Assembly: GCF_014640615.1 (NCBI RefSeq)
Contig: NZ_BMHH01000004.1
Location: forward strand, 272,008 to 336,007
Source: Paramesorhizobium endophyticum
GTDB lineage: Bacteria > Pseudomonadota > Alphaproteobacteria > Rhizobiales > Rhizobiaceae
Reading direction: 5' to 3'
Length of the DNA: 64,000 nucleotides
Part shown: in pieces, positions 33,317-42,267 of the stretch
Numbering within the stretch: position 1 is the stretch's first letter
Layout: the number at the start of each line of letters is the position of its first letter
The notes under the pieces: model-generated
What the model was told of the DNA's origin: nothing
The model's database searches: none
What the model saw: only the letters and a program-made list of their open reading frames with translations
Position numbers and translations under genes: made by a program

Positions 33317-36085
33317 TCAAGGCGTGACTGCCTTTCCGGAATTACCCGCGGACGGAACCGTGTTCGTACCGTCCAGCGCCTGATCACCCGCCTGCCCCGC
33401 GGCGGATTCGTTGATGACAGCAATCTCCTCGACCTGAAAAGACCTGCCGTCGAAATCGATTTTCACTCTCTGCACGGAACGACCATCCACCAGCGCATCG
33501 AGGAAGAATGCCGAGAGAACCGGCATGAGATCGCGGGCGATCATCGCCTCGATGACGCGCGCGCCCATATCGCTGGATTTCGCACGGGCGACCAGCGCGC
33601 CGCGCGCTTCGTCACTCAACGAAAGCGCTGTCCCGTAGCTGGCCCTGACGCGCTCCCGGATGCGCGCGATCTGAAGCTCCACGATCCCGGCAAGAGCTTC
33701 AGCACCCAGCGGCATGAAAGGCAGGATCGTCGTGCGTCCGAGAAAGGCCGGCTTGAACTGCTTCTGCAATTCAGGAAGCAGCAGCGCCTCCAGCGCCTCG
33801 CCCTCCGGCATCGTATCCGGATCCGCCGCCAGGTTCGCGAGCAACTCGGAGCCGGTATTGGCGGTCATGATGATCGTGGTGTTCTTGAAATCGACGTCGC
33901 GGCCTTCGCCGTCACGCAAGGTCCCCTTGTCGAACACCTGATAGAAGATTTCCTGAACGCCGGGATGCGCCTTGTCGATCTCGTCGAGCAGCAGAACCCC
34001 GTAGGGGCGGCGACGCACCGCTTCGGTCAATACACCGCCCTCGCCATAGCCGACATAGCCGGGCGGCGAGCCGAGGAGCATCGAAACCTTATGCTCCTCC
34101 TTGAACTCCGACATGTTGATGGTGGTGAGGTACTGGCTGCTGCCATAAAGGATATCCGCAAGCGAGAGCGCCGTCTCGGTCTTGCCCGTGCCGGACATGC
34201 CGGCGAACAGGAACACGGCGGGCGGGCGGCGCGGATCGGACAGGCCGGCGCGCGAAACGCGCATCGCCGCCGCCACCCGCGCGATTGCCGCATCCTGGCC
34301 GATAACGCGCTTTTTGAGGCGTTCTTCCAGCGTGTTGACGGCATCGATCTGGTCGGAAAGGAGCTTGCCGACCGGGATTCCCGTCCAGCGAGCGACGATA
34401 CCGGCAATAACATCGCGATCGACGACGCGCGGCACAAGGGCTGTTTCCCCGCCGAGCGAACCGAGTTCTGCCTCGACCGCATTGAGCTCCGCCGCTGGAC
34501 CATGCCTGCCCGCATGGGCGCGGGGAGGAAACGGCGTCACATTGCCGGCCTCCGCTTCCTCCTGGACCGGCTTCAACCCATCCGGCTCCGCAGCCAGGGC
34601 GACAAGCGCATCCTCCAGCCTGTCCGCCTTTTCCACCAGCTCCAGCTCACGGCCATGGCGGTTTTGCAGCTCAGCTATCTCCGCCTGCAATTCATCCCGG
34701 CGCAGAACCAGATCGGCAATACGCGCATCGCCTGCCTCGCTTGGCGGCTCATCCCGCAGCCAGCGAATCTCCACTTCGGTAAGATGCAGTTCATTTCGCA
34801 GCGCGGCCAACGCCTCCGGCACGGTCTGCCGCGCCAGCGCGACCGAAGCCGCCGCCGTGTCGAGAAGGCTGATCGCCTTGTCGGGCAATTGCCGCGACGG
34901 GATATAGCGCGCCGAGAGCCGCACCGCCGCTTCGAGCGCGCTTTCGCGGATACGGACGCCATGATGCTTGCGGAACACATCGGCAATGCCCCGCAGCATG
35001 CGGATCGCGGTATCCTCGTCCGGCTCGTTGACCTTCACCGGCTGGAACCGGCGGGTCAGCGCCGCATCCTTCTCGAAATAGCGCTTGTACTCGCTCCAGG
35101 TGGTCGCCGCGATGGTGCGAAGCTCGCCCCTCGCCAAGGCCGGCTTCAGGATATTGGCGGCATCGCCCTGCCCGGCCTGTCCCCCTGCTCCGATCAGGCC
35201 ATGCGCCTCATCGATGAACAGGATGATGGGTTCCGGCGATGACTTCACCGCATCGACGACGCCATGCAGGCGGCGTTCGAATTCACCCTTCACGCCCGCC
35301 CCCGCCTGAAGCAGGCTGAGGTCGAGCATCAGCAGCCGGACGCCGCGAAGCACCTCCGGAACGTCTCCCTGCGCAATCGCCAGCGCCAGCGCTTCCGCAA
35401 CCGCAGTCTTACCCACGCCCGCCTCGCCGACCAGGATGGGATTGTTCTGGCGCCGTCGCATCAGGACGTCGAGCACCTGCCGCAATTCGCCACCACGGCC
35501 TATGACGGGATCGATCTTCCCGGCGCGCGCATCCGCAGTCAGATCATGGGTGTAGAGCTTGAGAAATTCATTGCCACCCCCGGCGGACGCCGGGGCCGCA
35601 TTCGCTTCGCCTGATGTCGCGACATCCGCCCTCGCCTCTTCCGCCCAACTTTGCAATTTCGAGGAATCGAGCGTCCGCAATGACGGCGCGATGCCACGCA
35701 CCAGCATGCGCAGGGCCGAATCGGAATTCATGGCAAGCAGCAGATCGGCAAGACCGATGCGCTGCCTGCCAAACTGCAGGGAAGCGATCAGCCAGGCTTC
35801 CCGCGCCAGCGCCAGAAGATTCTGCGAGAGGGTAAGCGACACGCCATCCTGACGGGCCATGTCACCGATCGTCTCGTCGAGTTGCCGCTGCAAGGCGAGG
35901 CTATCGACCGACAATTCCACGATTTTTTCCCGCACGTCCGGGTTGTCGAGCAGCGCGCGCAGCCAATGCGCCACCTCCACCGTCGCATGCGCACTGCGCG
36001 CGGCGAGTGACGCGGCAGCTTCGAGGCCAGCATGGAGGTCCGCGGCGAGCGCGCTCACCAACCGGTGGACGTCGATTTGCGACAT
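33317..36085 (-). CDS. clpV: T6SS ATPase ClpV (TssH)
   Basis: A 922-residue AAA+ unfoldase that disassembles the contracted TssB/TssC sheath. The N-terminal region is ClpN-like. The first AAA domain has GEAGVGKTAVAEAL and ILFIDEAHGLIGAGG; a middle coiled coil follows; the second AAA domain has FAGMSGTGKTETALSLADIL, SPPGYVGYGEGGVLTEAVRRRPYGVLLLDEIDKAH. The closing part carries LGRTTILPFMPL. It heads a leftward operon with hcp, tai4 and tae4, divergent from tssA. Confidence 0.96.
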   Translation of the reverse strand: MSQIDVHRLVSALAADLHAGLEAAASLAARSAHATVEVAHWLRALLDNPDVREKIVELSVDSLALQRQLDETIGDMARQDGVSLTLSQNLLALAREAWLIASLQFGRQRIGLADLLLAMNSDSALRMLVRGIAPSLRTLDSSKLQSWAEEARADVATSGEANAAPASAGGGNEFLKLYTHDLTADARAGKIDPVIGRGGELRQVLDVLMRRRQNNPILVGEAGVGKTAVAEALALAIAQGDVPEVLRGVRLLMLDLSLLQAGAGVKGEFERRLHGVVDAVKSSPEPIILFIDEAHGLIGAGGQAGQGDAANILKPALARGELRTIAATTWSEYKRYFEKDAALTRRFQPVKVNEPDEDTAIRMLRGIADVFRKHHGVRIRESALEAAVRLSARYIPSRQLPDKAISLLDTAAASVALARQTVPEALAALRNELHLTEVEIRWLRDEPPSEAGDARIADLVLRRDELQAEIAELQNRHGRELELVEKADRLEDALVALAAEPDGLKPVQEEAEAGNVTPFPPRAHAGRHGPAAELNAVEAELGSLGGETALVPRVVDRDVIAGIVARWTGIPVGKLLSDQIDAVNTLEERLKKRVIGQDAAIARVAAAMRVSRAGLSDPRRPPAVFLFAGMSGTGKTETALSLADILYGSSQYLTTINMSEFKEEHKVSMLLGSPPGYVGYGEGGVLTEAVRRRPYGVLLLDEIDKAHPGVQEIFYQVFDKGTLRDGEGRDVDFKNTTIIMTANTGSELLANLAADPDTMPEGEALEALLLPELQKQFKPAFLGRTTILPFMPLGAEALAGIVELQIARIRERVRASYGTALSLSDEARGALVARAKSSDMGARVIEAMIARDLMPVLSAFFLDALVDGRSVQRVKIDFDGRSFQVEEIAVINESAAGQAGDQALDGTNTVPSAGNSGKAVTP

Positions 36086-36337
36086 CGGTGCTTCCCCTCC
36101 CGCGCCCCTTTAAGAAATTGCAATATTACCGATACAATCACACATTGGCTGGTCTGCGCATCACAACCGAACAGCTTTTTCTAAAATATGAAGACCAATT
36201 TCTACTCACAATTTGTTACAAAGAATAACTCCTCCCTAATATTAGGGAGGCAAACTGAGCCGATTGACAAGGCGTGATTATCCTTTCAAATTAGATATTC
36301 GAGATACTTCATTTACGCGCAAAAAGGCCGAATTTCC
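36086..36337. promoter_or_regulatory. Divergent clpV-tssA promoter region with a perfect 20-bp palindrome
   Basis: This AT-rich 252-base gap must hold promoters for both T6SS operons. At 36231-36250 the sequence cctccctaatattagggagg is a perfect palindrome with no spacer, suited to a dimeric regulator. It lies about 90 bases upstream of tssA and 145 upstream of clpV. No sigma-54 GG/GC pair is evident. The regulator is not encoded beside it. Confidence 0.65.
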
Positions 36338-37381
36338 TTGAAAATCAGCGAACTAACCTCAGCTGTGTCGGAAACGTCTTCTTGCGGGGTCGACGTGAGG
36401 ACTCATCCGCAGGCCCAGGTGATGTATTACGAGCTCAAAGACGCCCGCAATTCGGCGCGCGCGGCGGAAAGATCTGTGGCCGCGAACGAGCCCATCGGCG
36501 TTGTTTCATTGTGGAACGATGTCAATACTTTAGCCATGAGAATCCTCAGTGAATACAGCAAGGATATCGAGATTCTGTGCTGGCTGGCGGAAGCGCAGCT
36601 GCGCCTGCGCGGCTTTGCCGGGCTGCGCGATTCCTTCACGGTGCTGGTGTCGCTCGTTGATAAGTGGTGGCCCGACCTCCATTCAGTCGCAAACGACACG
36701 GTCGAGGATAAGGTAGCGCCGCTGACAGGGCTCAACGGGCTTGGCGGCGAAGGCGTGCTGATCCAGGCTCTGCGCCTGTCACCGCTGGTGCCGGACAATG
36801 CCTATGGCAAATTCGGCTTGTGGGACTACCAGCGCGCGCAACGGCCCGGGGAAACGGCCCTGCGGGATGCGCTTTACCAGGCTGTCGCCGAAAAGGGCAC
36901 GGCGGTGATGAGAACGCAGCTTGCGGAGGTCGAAAGCTGCCTGGAGAATTTCAACGCCCTCGCCCGAAAACTCGACGAGCTTTGCGGCCAGGATGCGCCG
37001 CCCGCTTCCAACATACGGCAGGTTTTGCAGGAAGCGGCCTTGGCCATAAGAACGATGGCGCACATCGACGAAGCGGTCGAGAGCGATGCGCGGTCAGCGG
37101 AGTTGGCAGGGGAGGCGAGTCCATCCGTCATGCCCGCCGTCAACGCGAACGGGTCGATTCGCTCGCGGGACGAGGCATTCGAAATCCTGTTGAATGTCGC
37201 CCGCTTTTTCCGAAGGGCGGAACCGCATTCGCCGACCGCGCAAGCGCTGGAAACGCTCGTCCGGCGCGGACGCATGGACTTTCAGGAACTGCTGCACGAA
37301 TTGCTGCCGGACGCCGCCACTCGCGCTTCCGTATTGACCGCGGCAGGCATTCAGCCCAAAGTTGACAAAAGCGGCGGGTAA
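36338..37381 (+). CDS. tssA: T6SS protein TssA
   Basis: A 347-residue ImpA-type protein. The N-terminal ImpA_N domain reads VLVSLVDKWWPDLH and LTGLNGLGGEGVLIQALRLSPL, and the C-terminal region IRSRDEAFEILLNVARFFRRAEPHSPTAQALETLVRRGRMDFQELLHELLPD is the conserved VasJ-like end. TssA primes tube/sheath polymerisation at the baseplate. The start is TTG at 36338; no better ATG lies nearby. It is the first gene of the rightward operon, 60 bases before tssB. Confidence 0.92.
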   Translation: MKISELTSAVSETSSCGVDVRTHPQAQVMYYELKDARNSARAAERSVAANEPIGVVSLWNDVNTLAMRILSEYSKDIEILCWLAEAQLRLRGFAGLRDSFTVLVSLVDKWWPDLHSVANDTVEDKVAPLTGLNGLGGEGVLIQALRLSPLVPDNAYGKFGLWDYQRAQRPGETALRDALYQAVAEKGTAVMRTQLAEVESCLENFNALARKLDELCGQDAPPASNIRQVLQEAALAIRTMAHIDEAVESDARSAELAGEASPSVMPAVNANGSIRSRDEAFEILLNVARFFRRAEPHSPTAQALETLVRRGRMDFQELLHELLPDAATRASVLTAAGIQPKVDKSGG

Positions 37382-37441
37382 GGGTTTTCAATCGAACACG
37401 GCGGATCAATCTCCGCGAAAGAGACAGTGAGGAGAGGGTTG

Positions 37442-37954
37442 ATGGCTAGCGTACATGAGAAGCTGGAGCGGGTTCGCAAACCGCGTGTCCACATCAAATA
37501 TGAGGTGGAGACCGAAGGCGCGATGGTCGTCAAGGAACTCCCGTTCGTCGTCGGCGTGCTCGGCGATTTCTCGGGCGATCCGACCGAGCCGCTGAAGCCC
37601 TTCGGCGAGCGGAAATTCGTGCAGATCGACCGCGACAATTTCGATGAGGTGATGCGCAAGATGTCGCCGGGCCTCAACCTGCGCGTCAAGAATACGATCG
37701 AAGATGACGGCTCCGACCTTTCCGTCTCGCTGAAATTCGAAAGCATGAAGGATTTCGAGCCGGGCGCCATCGTGGAACAGGTTCCCGCGCTGAAGGCGCT
37801 CCTCGATGCGCGCAACGAATTGCGCGATCTGATGAGCAAGGCGGACCGCTCCGAGGAACTGGAGCAGCTTCTCGAAGACGTGCTGCAGAACAAGGCCGAT
37901 CTGTCGCAACTGGTCAGGGAGCTTGAAGCCCGCAAGGGTGGCCAGAAGGCCTGA
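37442..37954 (+). CDS. tssB: T6SS sheath small subunit TssB
   Basis: A 170-residue TssB/VipA protein: [65 protein letters not shown], and [26 protein letters not shown]. It forms the contractile sheath with TssC. ATG at 37442 follows GGAGAGG. It is 70 bases upstream of tssC. Confidence 0.97.
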   Translation: MASVHEKLERVRKPRVHIKYEVETEGAMVVKELPFVVGVLGDFSGDPTEPLKPFGERKFVQIDRDNFDEVMRKMSPGLNLRVKNTIEDDGSDLSVSLKFESMKDFEPGAIVEQVPALKALLDARNELRDLMSKADRSEELEQLLEDVLQNKADLSQLVRELEARKGGQKA

Positions 37955-38024
37955 ACGTTTCTGATCCGAGAGATTTAGCGCCGCGCTCGCTTAGGCCGGG
38001 CGCAACGACCAGGGGACCACCGGT

Positions 38025-39506
38025 ATGAATACCAAAACGCAGAGCCAGGACGTTTCGACTCTCGAAGCGGCACCGGAAGAAAGCCTGCTTGCCAAAGTTG
38101 TGAGCGCCACGAAGCAGACCGAGCCCGACCGTGCACACGATCTGCTCCGCACCCTCACCGACCAGGCGCTCAAGGGCACCGTCAAATACGACCGCAACCT
38201 GACGGTCACGCTCAACAACGCCATCGCCGAACTCGACCGTGTCATTTCACGGCAGCTCGCCGAGATCATGCAATCGCCCGAGTTCACCAAGCTCGAAGGG
38301 AGCTGGCGCGGGCTGCACTATCTGGTGAAGAACACCGAGACCAGCGCGAACCTCAAGATCAGGGTCCTCAACGCCTCAAAGCGCGAACTCTCCAAGGATC
38401 TGGCCAAGGCCGTCGAGTTCGACCAGTCGCGCATGTTCAAGGCGATCTATGAGGATGAATTCGGAACGCCGGGCGGCGAGCCGATGGGCGCGCTCGTCGG
38501 CGACTATGAATTCGACAATTCGTTCGAAGACGTGCAATTGCTGCAGGGCATATCGTCCATCGCTGCGGCGGCCTTCGCGCCGTTCATATCGGCGGCGAGC
38601 CCGCGCATGTTCGGCTTCGAGGATTTCCGCGAGCTTTCCAAGCCCCGCGATCTGGAAAAGATCTTCGAAACCAAGGAATATACCAAATGGCGTTCGCTGC
38701 GGGAAAGTGATGATTCCCGCTTCGTCACCCTCACCATGCCCCGCGTTCTGGCCCGCCTGCCCTACACCCCGAAGACCATCACGATCGATGAATTCGTCTT
38801 CGATGAAACCGGCGGAGCGGCCAATGGCGAGCTTTCGCACGACAATTACTGCTGGATGAATGCTGCCTATGTGATGGGCACGCGCCTCACCGAGGCCTTC
38901 GCCAGGAACGGCTGGTGCACGGCGATCCGCGGCGCGGAAAATGGCGGCAAGGTCGAGAACCTGCCGATGCATGTCTTCACCAGCGACGATGGCGATCTCG
39001 ATCTCAAATGCCCGACGGAAGTGGGCATTACCGACCGCCGCGACGCGGAGCTCGGCAAGCTCGGCTTCCTGCCGCTCTGCCACTACAAGAACACCGATTA
39101 TGCGGTCTTCTTCGGTGCGCAGACGGCGCACAAGCCGAAAATCTACGACCGTCCGGAAGCAACGGCCAATGCCGCGGTGTCGGCGCGCCTGCCCTATATC
39201 ATGGCGACCTCGCGCTTCGCGCATTACCTGAAGGTTATGGGCCGCGACAAGATCGGTTCCTTCATGGAAGCCGCCGATTGCGAAAGCTGGCTGAACCGCT
39301 GGATTTCCAACTATGTCAACGCGAATGACGCGGCGGGTGAGGAATCGCGCGCAAAATATCCGTTGCGGGAAGCCAAGGTGACCGTCGAGGAAATCGCCGG
39401 ACGTCCCGGCGCCTACAATGCGGTGGCCTGGATGCGCCCATGGCTGCAGATGGAGGAACTGACCACCTCGCTGCGCATGGTCGCGCGAATCCCAAGCAAG
39501 AACTGA
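38025..39506 (+). CDS. tssC: T6SS sheath large subunit TssC
   Basis: A 493-residue TssC/VipB protein: [90 protein letters not shown] and [23 protein letters not shown]. It builds the sheath with TssB and supplies the site recognised by ClpV. The following gene is a second TssC paralogue, ten bases on. Confidence 0.97.
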   Translation: MNTKTQSQDVSTLEAAPEESLLAKVVSATKQTEPDRAHDLLRTLTDQALKGTVKYDRNLTVTLNNAIAELDRVISRQLAEIMQSPEFTKLEGSWRGLHYLVKNTETSANLKIRVLNASKRELSKDLAKAVEFDQSRMFKAIYEDEFGTPGGEPMGALVGDYEFDNSFEDVQLLQGISSIAAAAFAPFISAASPRMFGFEDFRELSKPRDLEKIFETKEYTKWRSLRESDDSRFVTLTMPRVLARLPYTPKTITIDEFVFDETGGAANGELSHDNYCWMNAAYVMGTRLTEAFARNGWCTAIRGAENGGKVENLPMHVFTSDDGDLDLKCPTEVGITDRRDAELGKLGFLPLCHYKNTDYAVFFGAQTAHKPKIYDRPEATANAAVSARLPYIMATSRFAHYLKVMGRDKIGSFMEAADCESWLNRWISNYVNANDAAGEESRAKYPLREAKVTVEEIAGRPGAYNAVAWMRPWLQMEELTTSLRMVARIPSKN

Positions 39507-39516
39507 CCGGAGCCGG

Positions 39517-40944
39517 GTGCGGAATGTTTTCACTACCGCACCCGACGCCATGTTGACGATGATGGCCACAAGCCCGCTCCGACGCCGGGTCGATCGTCTG
39601 ATTGCTCTTATCGATGAGACGCTGAACCGGCAGGTCAATGAAATATTGCATCATCCGCGCTTCCAGGCCCTAGAAGCCTCGTGGCGTGGATTGGCTTTGC
39701 TTGTCCGCCACGCGGGCCAAGGCGACGACATCAAGGTGAAATTGCTGAATGTAAGCTGGCAGGCGCTCGCGCGGGACATGGAGCGCGCCAGCGAATTCGA
39801 CCAGAGCCAGCTGTTCCATCTGGTTTACAGCCGCGAATTCGGAATGCCGGGCGGCGAGCCGTTCGGCCTCATTATCGCGGATTATATTCTCCAGCCCGGT
39901 ATCAAGGACGGTCACGACGTGGTCTCGACGCTGACACAGATCAGCATGACTGCCGCCGCCGCTTTCTGCCCCTTCATAGCCGGGGCCGGCCCCGGGACGG
40001 TGGGCCTCAGTGATTTCACGGAGTTGAACCGCGCGCCGGATCTCTCCCGTCTGCCGCAGAACCTGCTACACAAGCGATGGGAAGGCCTGCGCAAGCGCGA
40101 CGACACCCGCTTCATCGGCCTTGCCGGCCCGCGCGTCCTCTTGCGCATGCCGTATCGGTCGAATGTGCGCAGCCGCGTCGACCCATTCCCCTTCCGCGAG
40201 GCCGGCAAGCCGGATGGCAGCCATCTCCTGTGGGGAAACGGTGCCTTCGCCTTCGCCCTCGTCGTCATGCGCAATTATCTGGCGTCCGGCTGGTTCGCGG
40301 ATATTCGCGGCGTCTCGCAGGATGCAGAGGACGGCGGCTTCCTCCCGCCCGACCAGATCGCGCCCTACGACCTGGGGTTTGAGAGCGGCGGCCTGTCGGC
40401 CCAGCCTCCGGTGGAAATCCGGCTGACAGCCGCGCAGGAACAGCAATTCTGCGATCTCGGCATCGTGCCGGTCGCCACGACCTATATGTCCCCGGCGCTC
40501 ATTTTCAATTCCAACCAATCGCTGCACCAGCCCCCTCATTACAGCAATGAGAATGCGCGGCAGAACGCGCGCCTGGCGGCGATGCTGCAATATGTGCTCT
40601 GCGCGTCGCGCTTCTCGCATTACCTCAAGGTCATCATGCGCGATGAGATCGGTACCGTGACGGATGCGGAAGTGGTGCGCAGGCGGCTGGAAGCCTGGCT
40701 CTCGGCCTATACGGTTGGCAATGACGACGCCGACTTGACGCTACGCACCCGTTACCCGCTGCGCTCGGCTGGCATCCAGGTCCACGAGGTTCCCGGACGT
40801 CCCGGAACATTCACCTGTACCGTGCAGCTCCAGCCGCATTTCCAGCTGGACGACGTATCCACGACCTTCCAGCTGGTTGCCGACACCGCCGCCGCGAATG
40901 TCCTGCCGGCCAACGAAACAGCCTCCGAAAGGAAAACAGCATGA
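39517..40944 (+). CDS. tssC2: Second TssC-like sheath protein
   Basis: A 475-residue paralogue of the preceding tssC: NEILHHPRFQALEASWRGLALLVRHAG, YSREFGMPGGEPFGLIIADY, TRFIGLAGPRVLLRMPYRSN, CASRFSHYLKVIMRDEIG and VQLQPHFQLDDVSTTFQLVAD. Agrobacterium also encodes two TssC proteins (TssC40/TssC41) in its single T6SS. GTG at 39517 is the likely start; an ATG at about 39550 would remove 11 residues. It overlaps tagJ by four bases. Confidence 0.9.
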   Translation: MRNVFTTAPDAMLTMMATSPLRRRVDRLIALIDETLNRQVNEILHHPRFQALEASWRGLALLVRHAGQGDDIKVKLLNVSWQALARDMERASEFDQSQLFHLVYSREFGMPGGEPFGLIIADYILQPGIKDGHDVVSTLTQISMTAAAAFCPFIAGAGPGTVGLSDFTELNRAPDLSRLPQNLLHKRWEGLRKRDDTRFIGLAGPRVLLRMPYRSNVRSRVDPFPFREAGKPDGSHLLWGNGAFAFALVVMRNYLASGWFADIRGVSQDAEDGGFLPPDQIAPYDLGFESGGLSAQPPVEIRLTAAQEQQFCDLGIVPVATTYMSPALIFNSNQSLHQPPHYSNENARQNARLAAMLQYVLCASRFSHYLKVIMRDEIGTVTDAEVVRRRLEAWLSAYTVGNDDADLTLRTRYPLRSAGIQVHEVPGRPGTFTCTVQLQPHFQLDDVSTTFQLVADTAAANVLPANETASERKTA

Positions 40945-41765
40945 GCCTAGCCGCCACAATCGCCAACCTGCTGGAGGACTGTGCCCTGGATGCCGCGCTT
41001 GAGGCGGCGAAGGAACAGGTGAAGTCCCATCCCGCCGACAAGCAGGCGCGCAATCTTTACATCGACCTTCTGGTGCTGAAGGGCGACTATGAGCGGGCGG
41101 ATGCGCAGTGCTACCTTGCCGCCAATTTCTCGCCGGAAGACGCCACCGGCTTCGCCCTCCTGCGCCATCAGCTTCGGGCCATGGCGGCGCGGGAGGCGTG
41201 GTTTTCCGAAGGCGCGCTGCCGCAATTTCCCGGTGAGCCGACCCCGCGCGAAAGGCAGATGCTGAAGCTAGCCGTCGCAGCCCGGGATGGTGCGCCCGGC
41301 GAGGCGCTGGAAATCCTTCAAGCGCTCGATGAAGACGAGACCGCACTTCCGCTCGAAGCCGCCGGGAATGGCGTATCCTTTCTGCGCGACGGCGACGACC
41401 GCACGGCCTATGTGCTGGAAGCGCTGACTGCCGGTGGCGCCTATCTCTGGATCGGGTTCGAACGGATCGCGGGCCTGCAACTGGAACCGGTAACGCGTCC
41501 GCGCGACTATGCCTTCCGCCCTGCGCGGCTCACTTTGCGCGACGGAGCGGAAGCAACGGTCCTGCTTCCGGCGATCTACCATGGAACGCCGCCGGAAAGC
41601 GCGCTGCTCCTCGCTCGTGAAACGCGCTGGCAGCAGGGCGCCGCCGGCCTTACGACCGGAAGCGGCCAGCGCTGCCTGCTCGTCGGCGATGATCTGTTGC
41701 CCCTGCATGAATTGCCTGTCCTTGGCGAACTGTCCCATTCCGCGGGAGTGCCTGCTAATGGCTGA
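40941..41765 (+). CDS. tagJ: T6SS accessory protein TagJ (ImpE family)
   Basis: A 274-residue ImpE-type protein: ALEAAKEQVKSHPADKQARNLYIDLLVLKGDYERADAQ is a TPR-like N-terminus, followed by GDDRTAYVLEALTAGGAYLWIGFERIAGLQLEPVTRPRDYAFRPARLTLRDG, then an RCLLVGDDLLPLHELPVLGEL end. In systems that have it, TagJ binds TssB and assists sheath turnover. It overlaps tssC2 (ATGA) and tssE, showing tight coupling. Confidence 0.93.
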   Translation: MSLAATIANLLEDCALDAALEAAKEQVKSHPADKQARNLYIDLLVLKGDYERADAQCYLAANFSPEDATGFALLRHQLRAMAAREAWFSEGALPQFPGEPTPRERQMLKLAVAARDGAPGEALEILQALDEDETALPLEAAGNGVSFLRDGDDRTAYVLEALTAGGAYLWIGFERIAGLQLEPVTRPRDYAFRPARLTLRDGAEATVLLPAIYHGTPPESALLLARETRWQQGAAGLTTGSGQRCLLVGDDLLPLHELPVLGELSHSAGVPANG

Positions 41766-42267
41766 TCCACTCGCTAGATATATGCAGCAGGAACGCGTCA
41801 TCGCGTCCTCCGTGCTCGACCGGCTTCTGGACAGCGAGCCGGACCGGCCGGCGGACCCGCCGATGAGCATTCCGGCGCAGATAAGGCAATTGCGCGAATC
41901 CATCCGCCGGGACCTGGAAGCCCTGCTCAATACCCGCCGCTCGCCGGTTTCGCCGCCAGCGCATTTAAGCGAACTCACCGATTCAGCCCTGACCTATGGC
42001 GTCGATGGCTTCGTTTCCGCCAATCTGGTGACCGACGAGGCGAAAATCGCGCTCGCCCACGCGCTGGAGGGGCGCATCGCGCGGACAGAAACCCGGCTCA
42101 CCAATGTGCATGTCACCATCCTCAAAGGCCGGGCGACGGGAGAACGCACGCTGAAAATGCGCATCGAGGCCAGCTTCCGGCTGCAGGACGGGATGCCGCC
42201 CATCCGTTTCGAGACGACGATCGACCCTTCATCGCAGCGCTTTTCGATAGAGGCCGCGAATGAATGA
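41758..42267 (+). CDS. tssE: T6SS baseplate protein TssE
   Basis: A 169-residue gp25-like baseplate subunit: SSVLDRLLDSEPDRPADPP, QLRESIRRDLEALLNTRRSP, SALTYGVDGFVSANL and IRFETTIDPSSQRFSIEA at the C-terminus. It is thought to nucleate the sheath with TssF, TssG and TssK. The ATG at 41758 overlaps the tagJ stop; its own stop overlaps tssF. Confidence 0.93.
   Translation: MADPLARYMQQERVIASSVLDRLLDSEPDRPADPPMSIPAQIRQLRESIRRDLEALLNTRRSPVSPPAHLSELTDSALTYGVDGFVSANLVTDEAKIALAHALEGRIARTETRLTNVHVTILKGRATGERTLKMRIEASFRLQDGMPPIRFETTIDPSSQRFSIEAANE

Noticed and set aside
33290..35242. 650-codon plus-strand frame opposite clpV
   Set aside because: Runs antisense to intact AAA+ motifs of ClpV; no recognisable domain.
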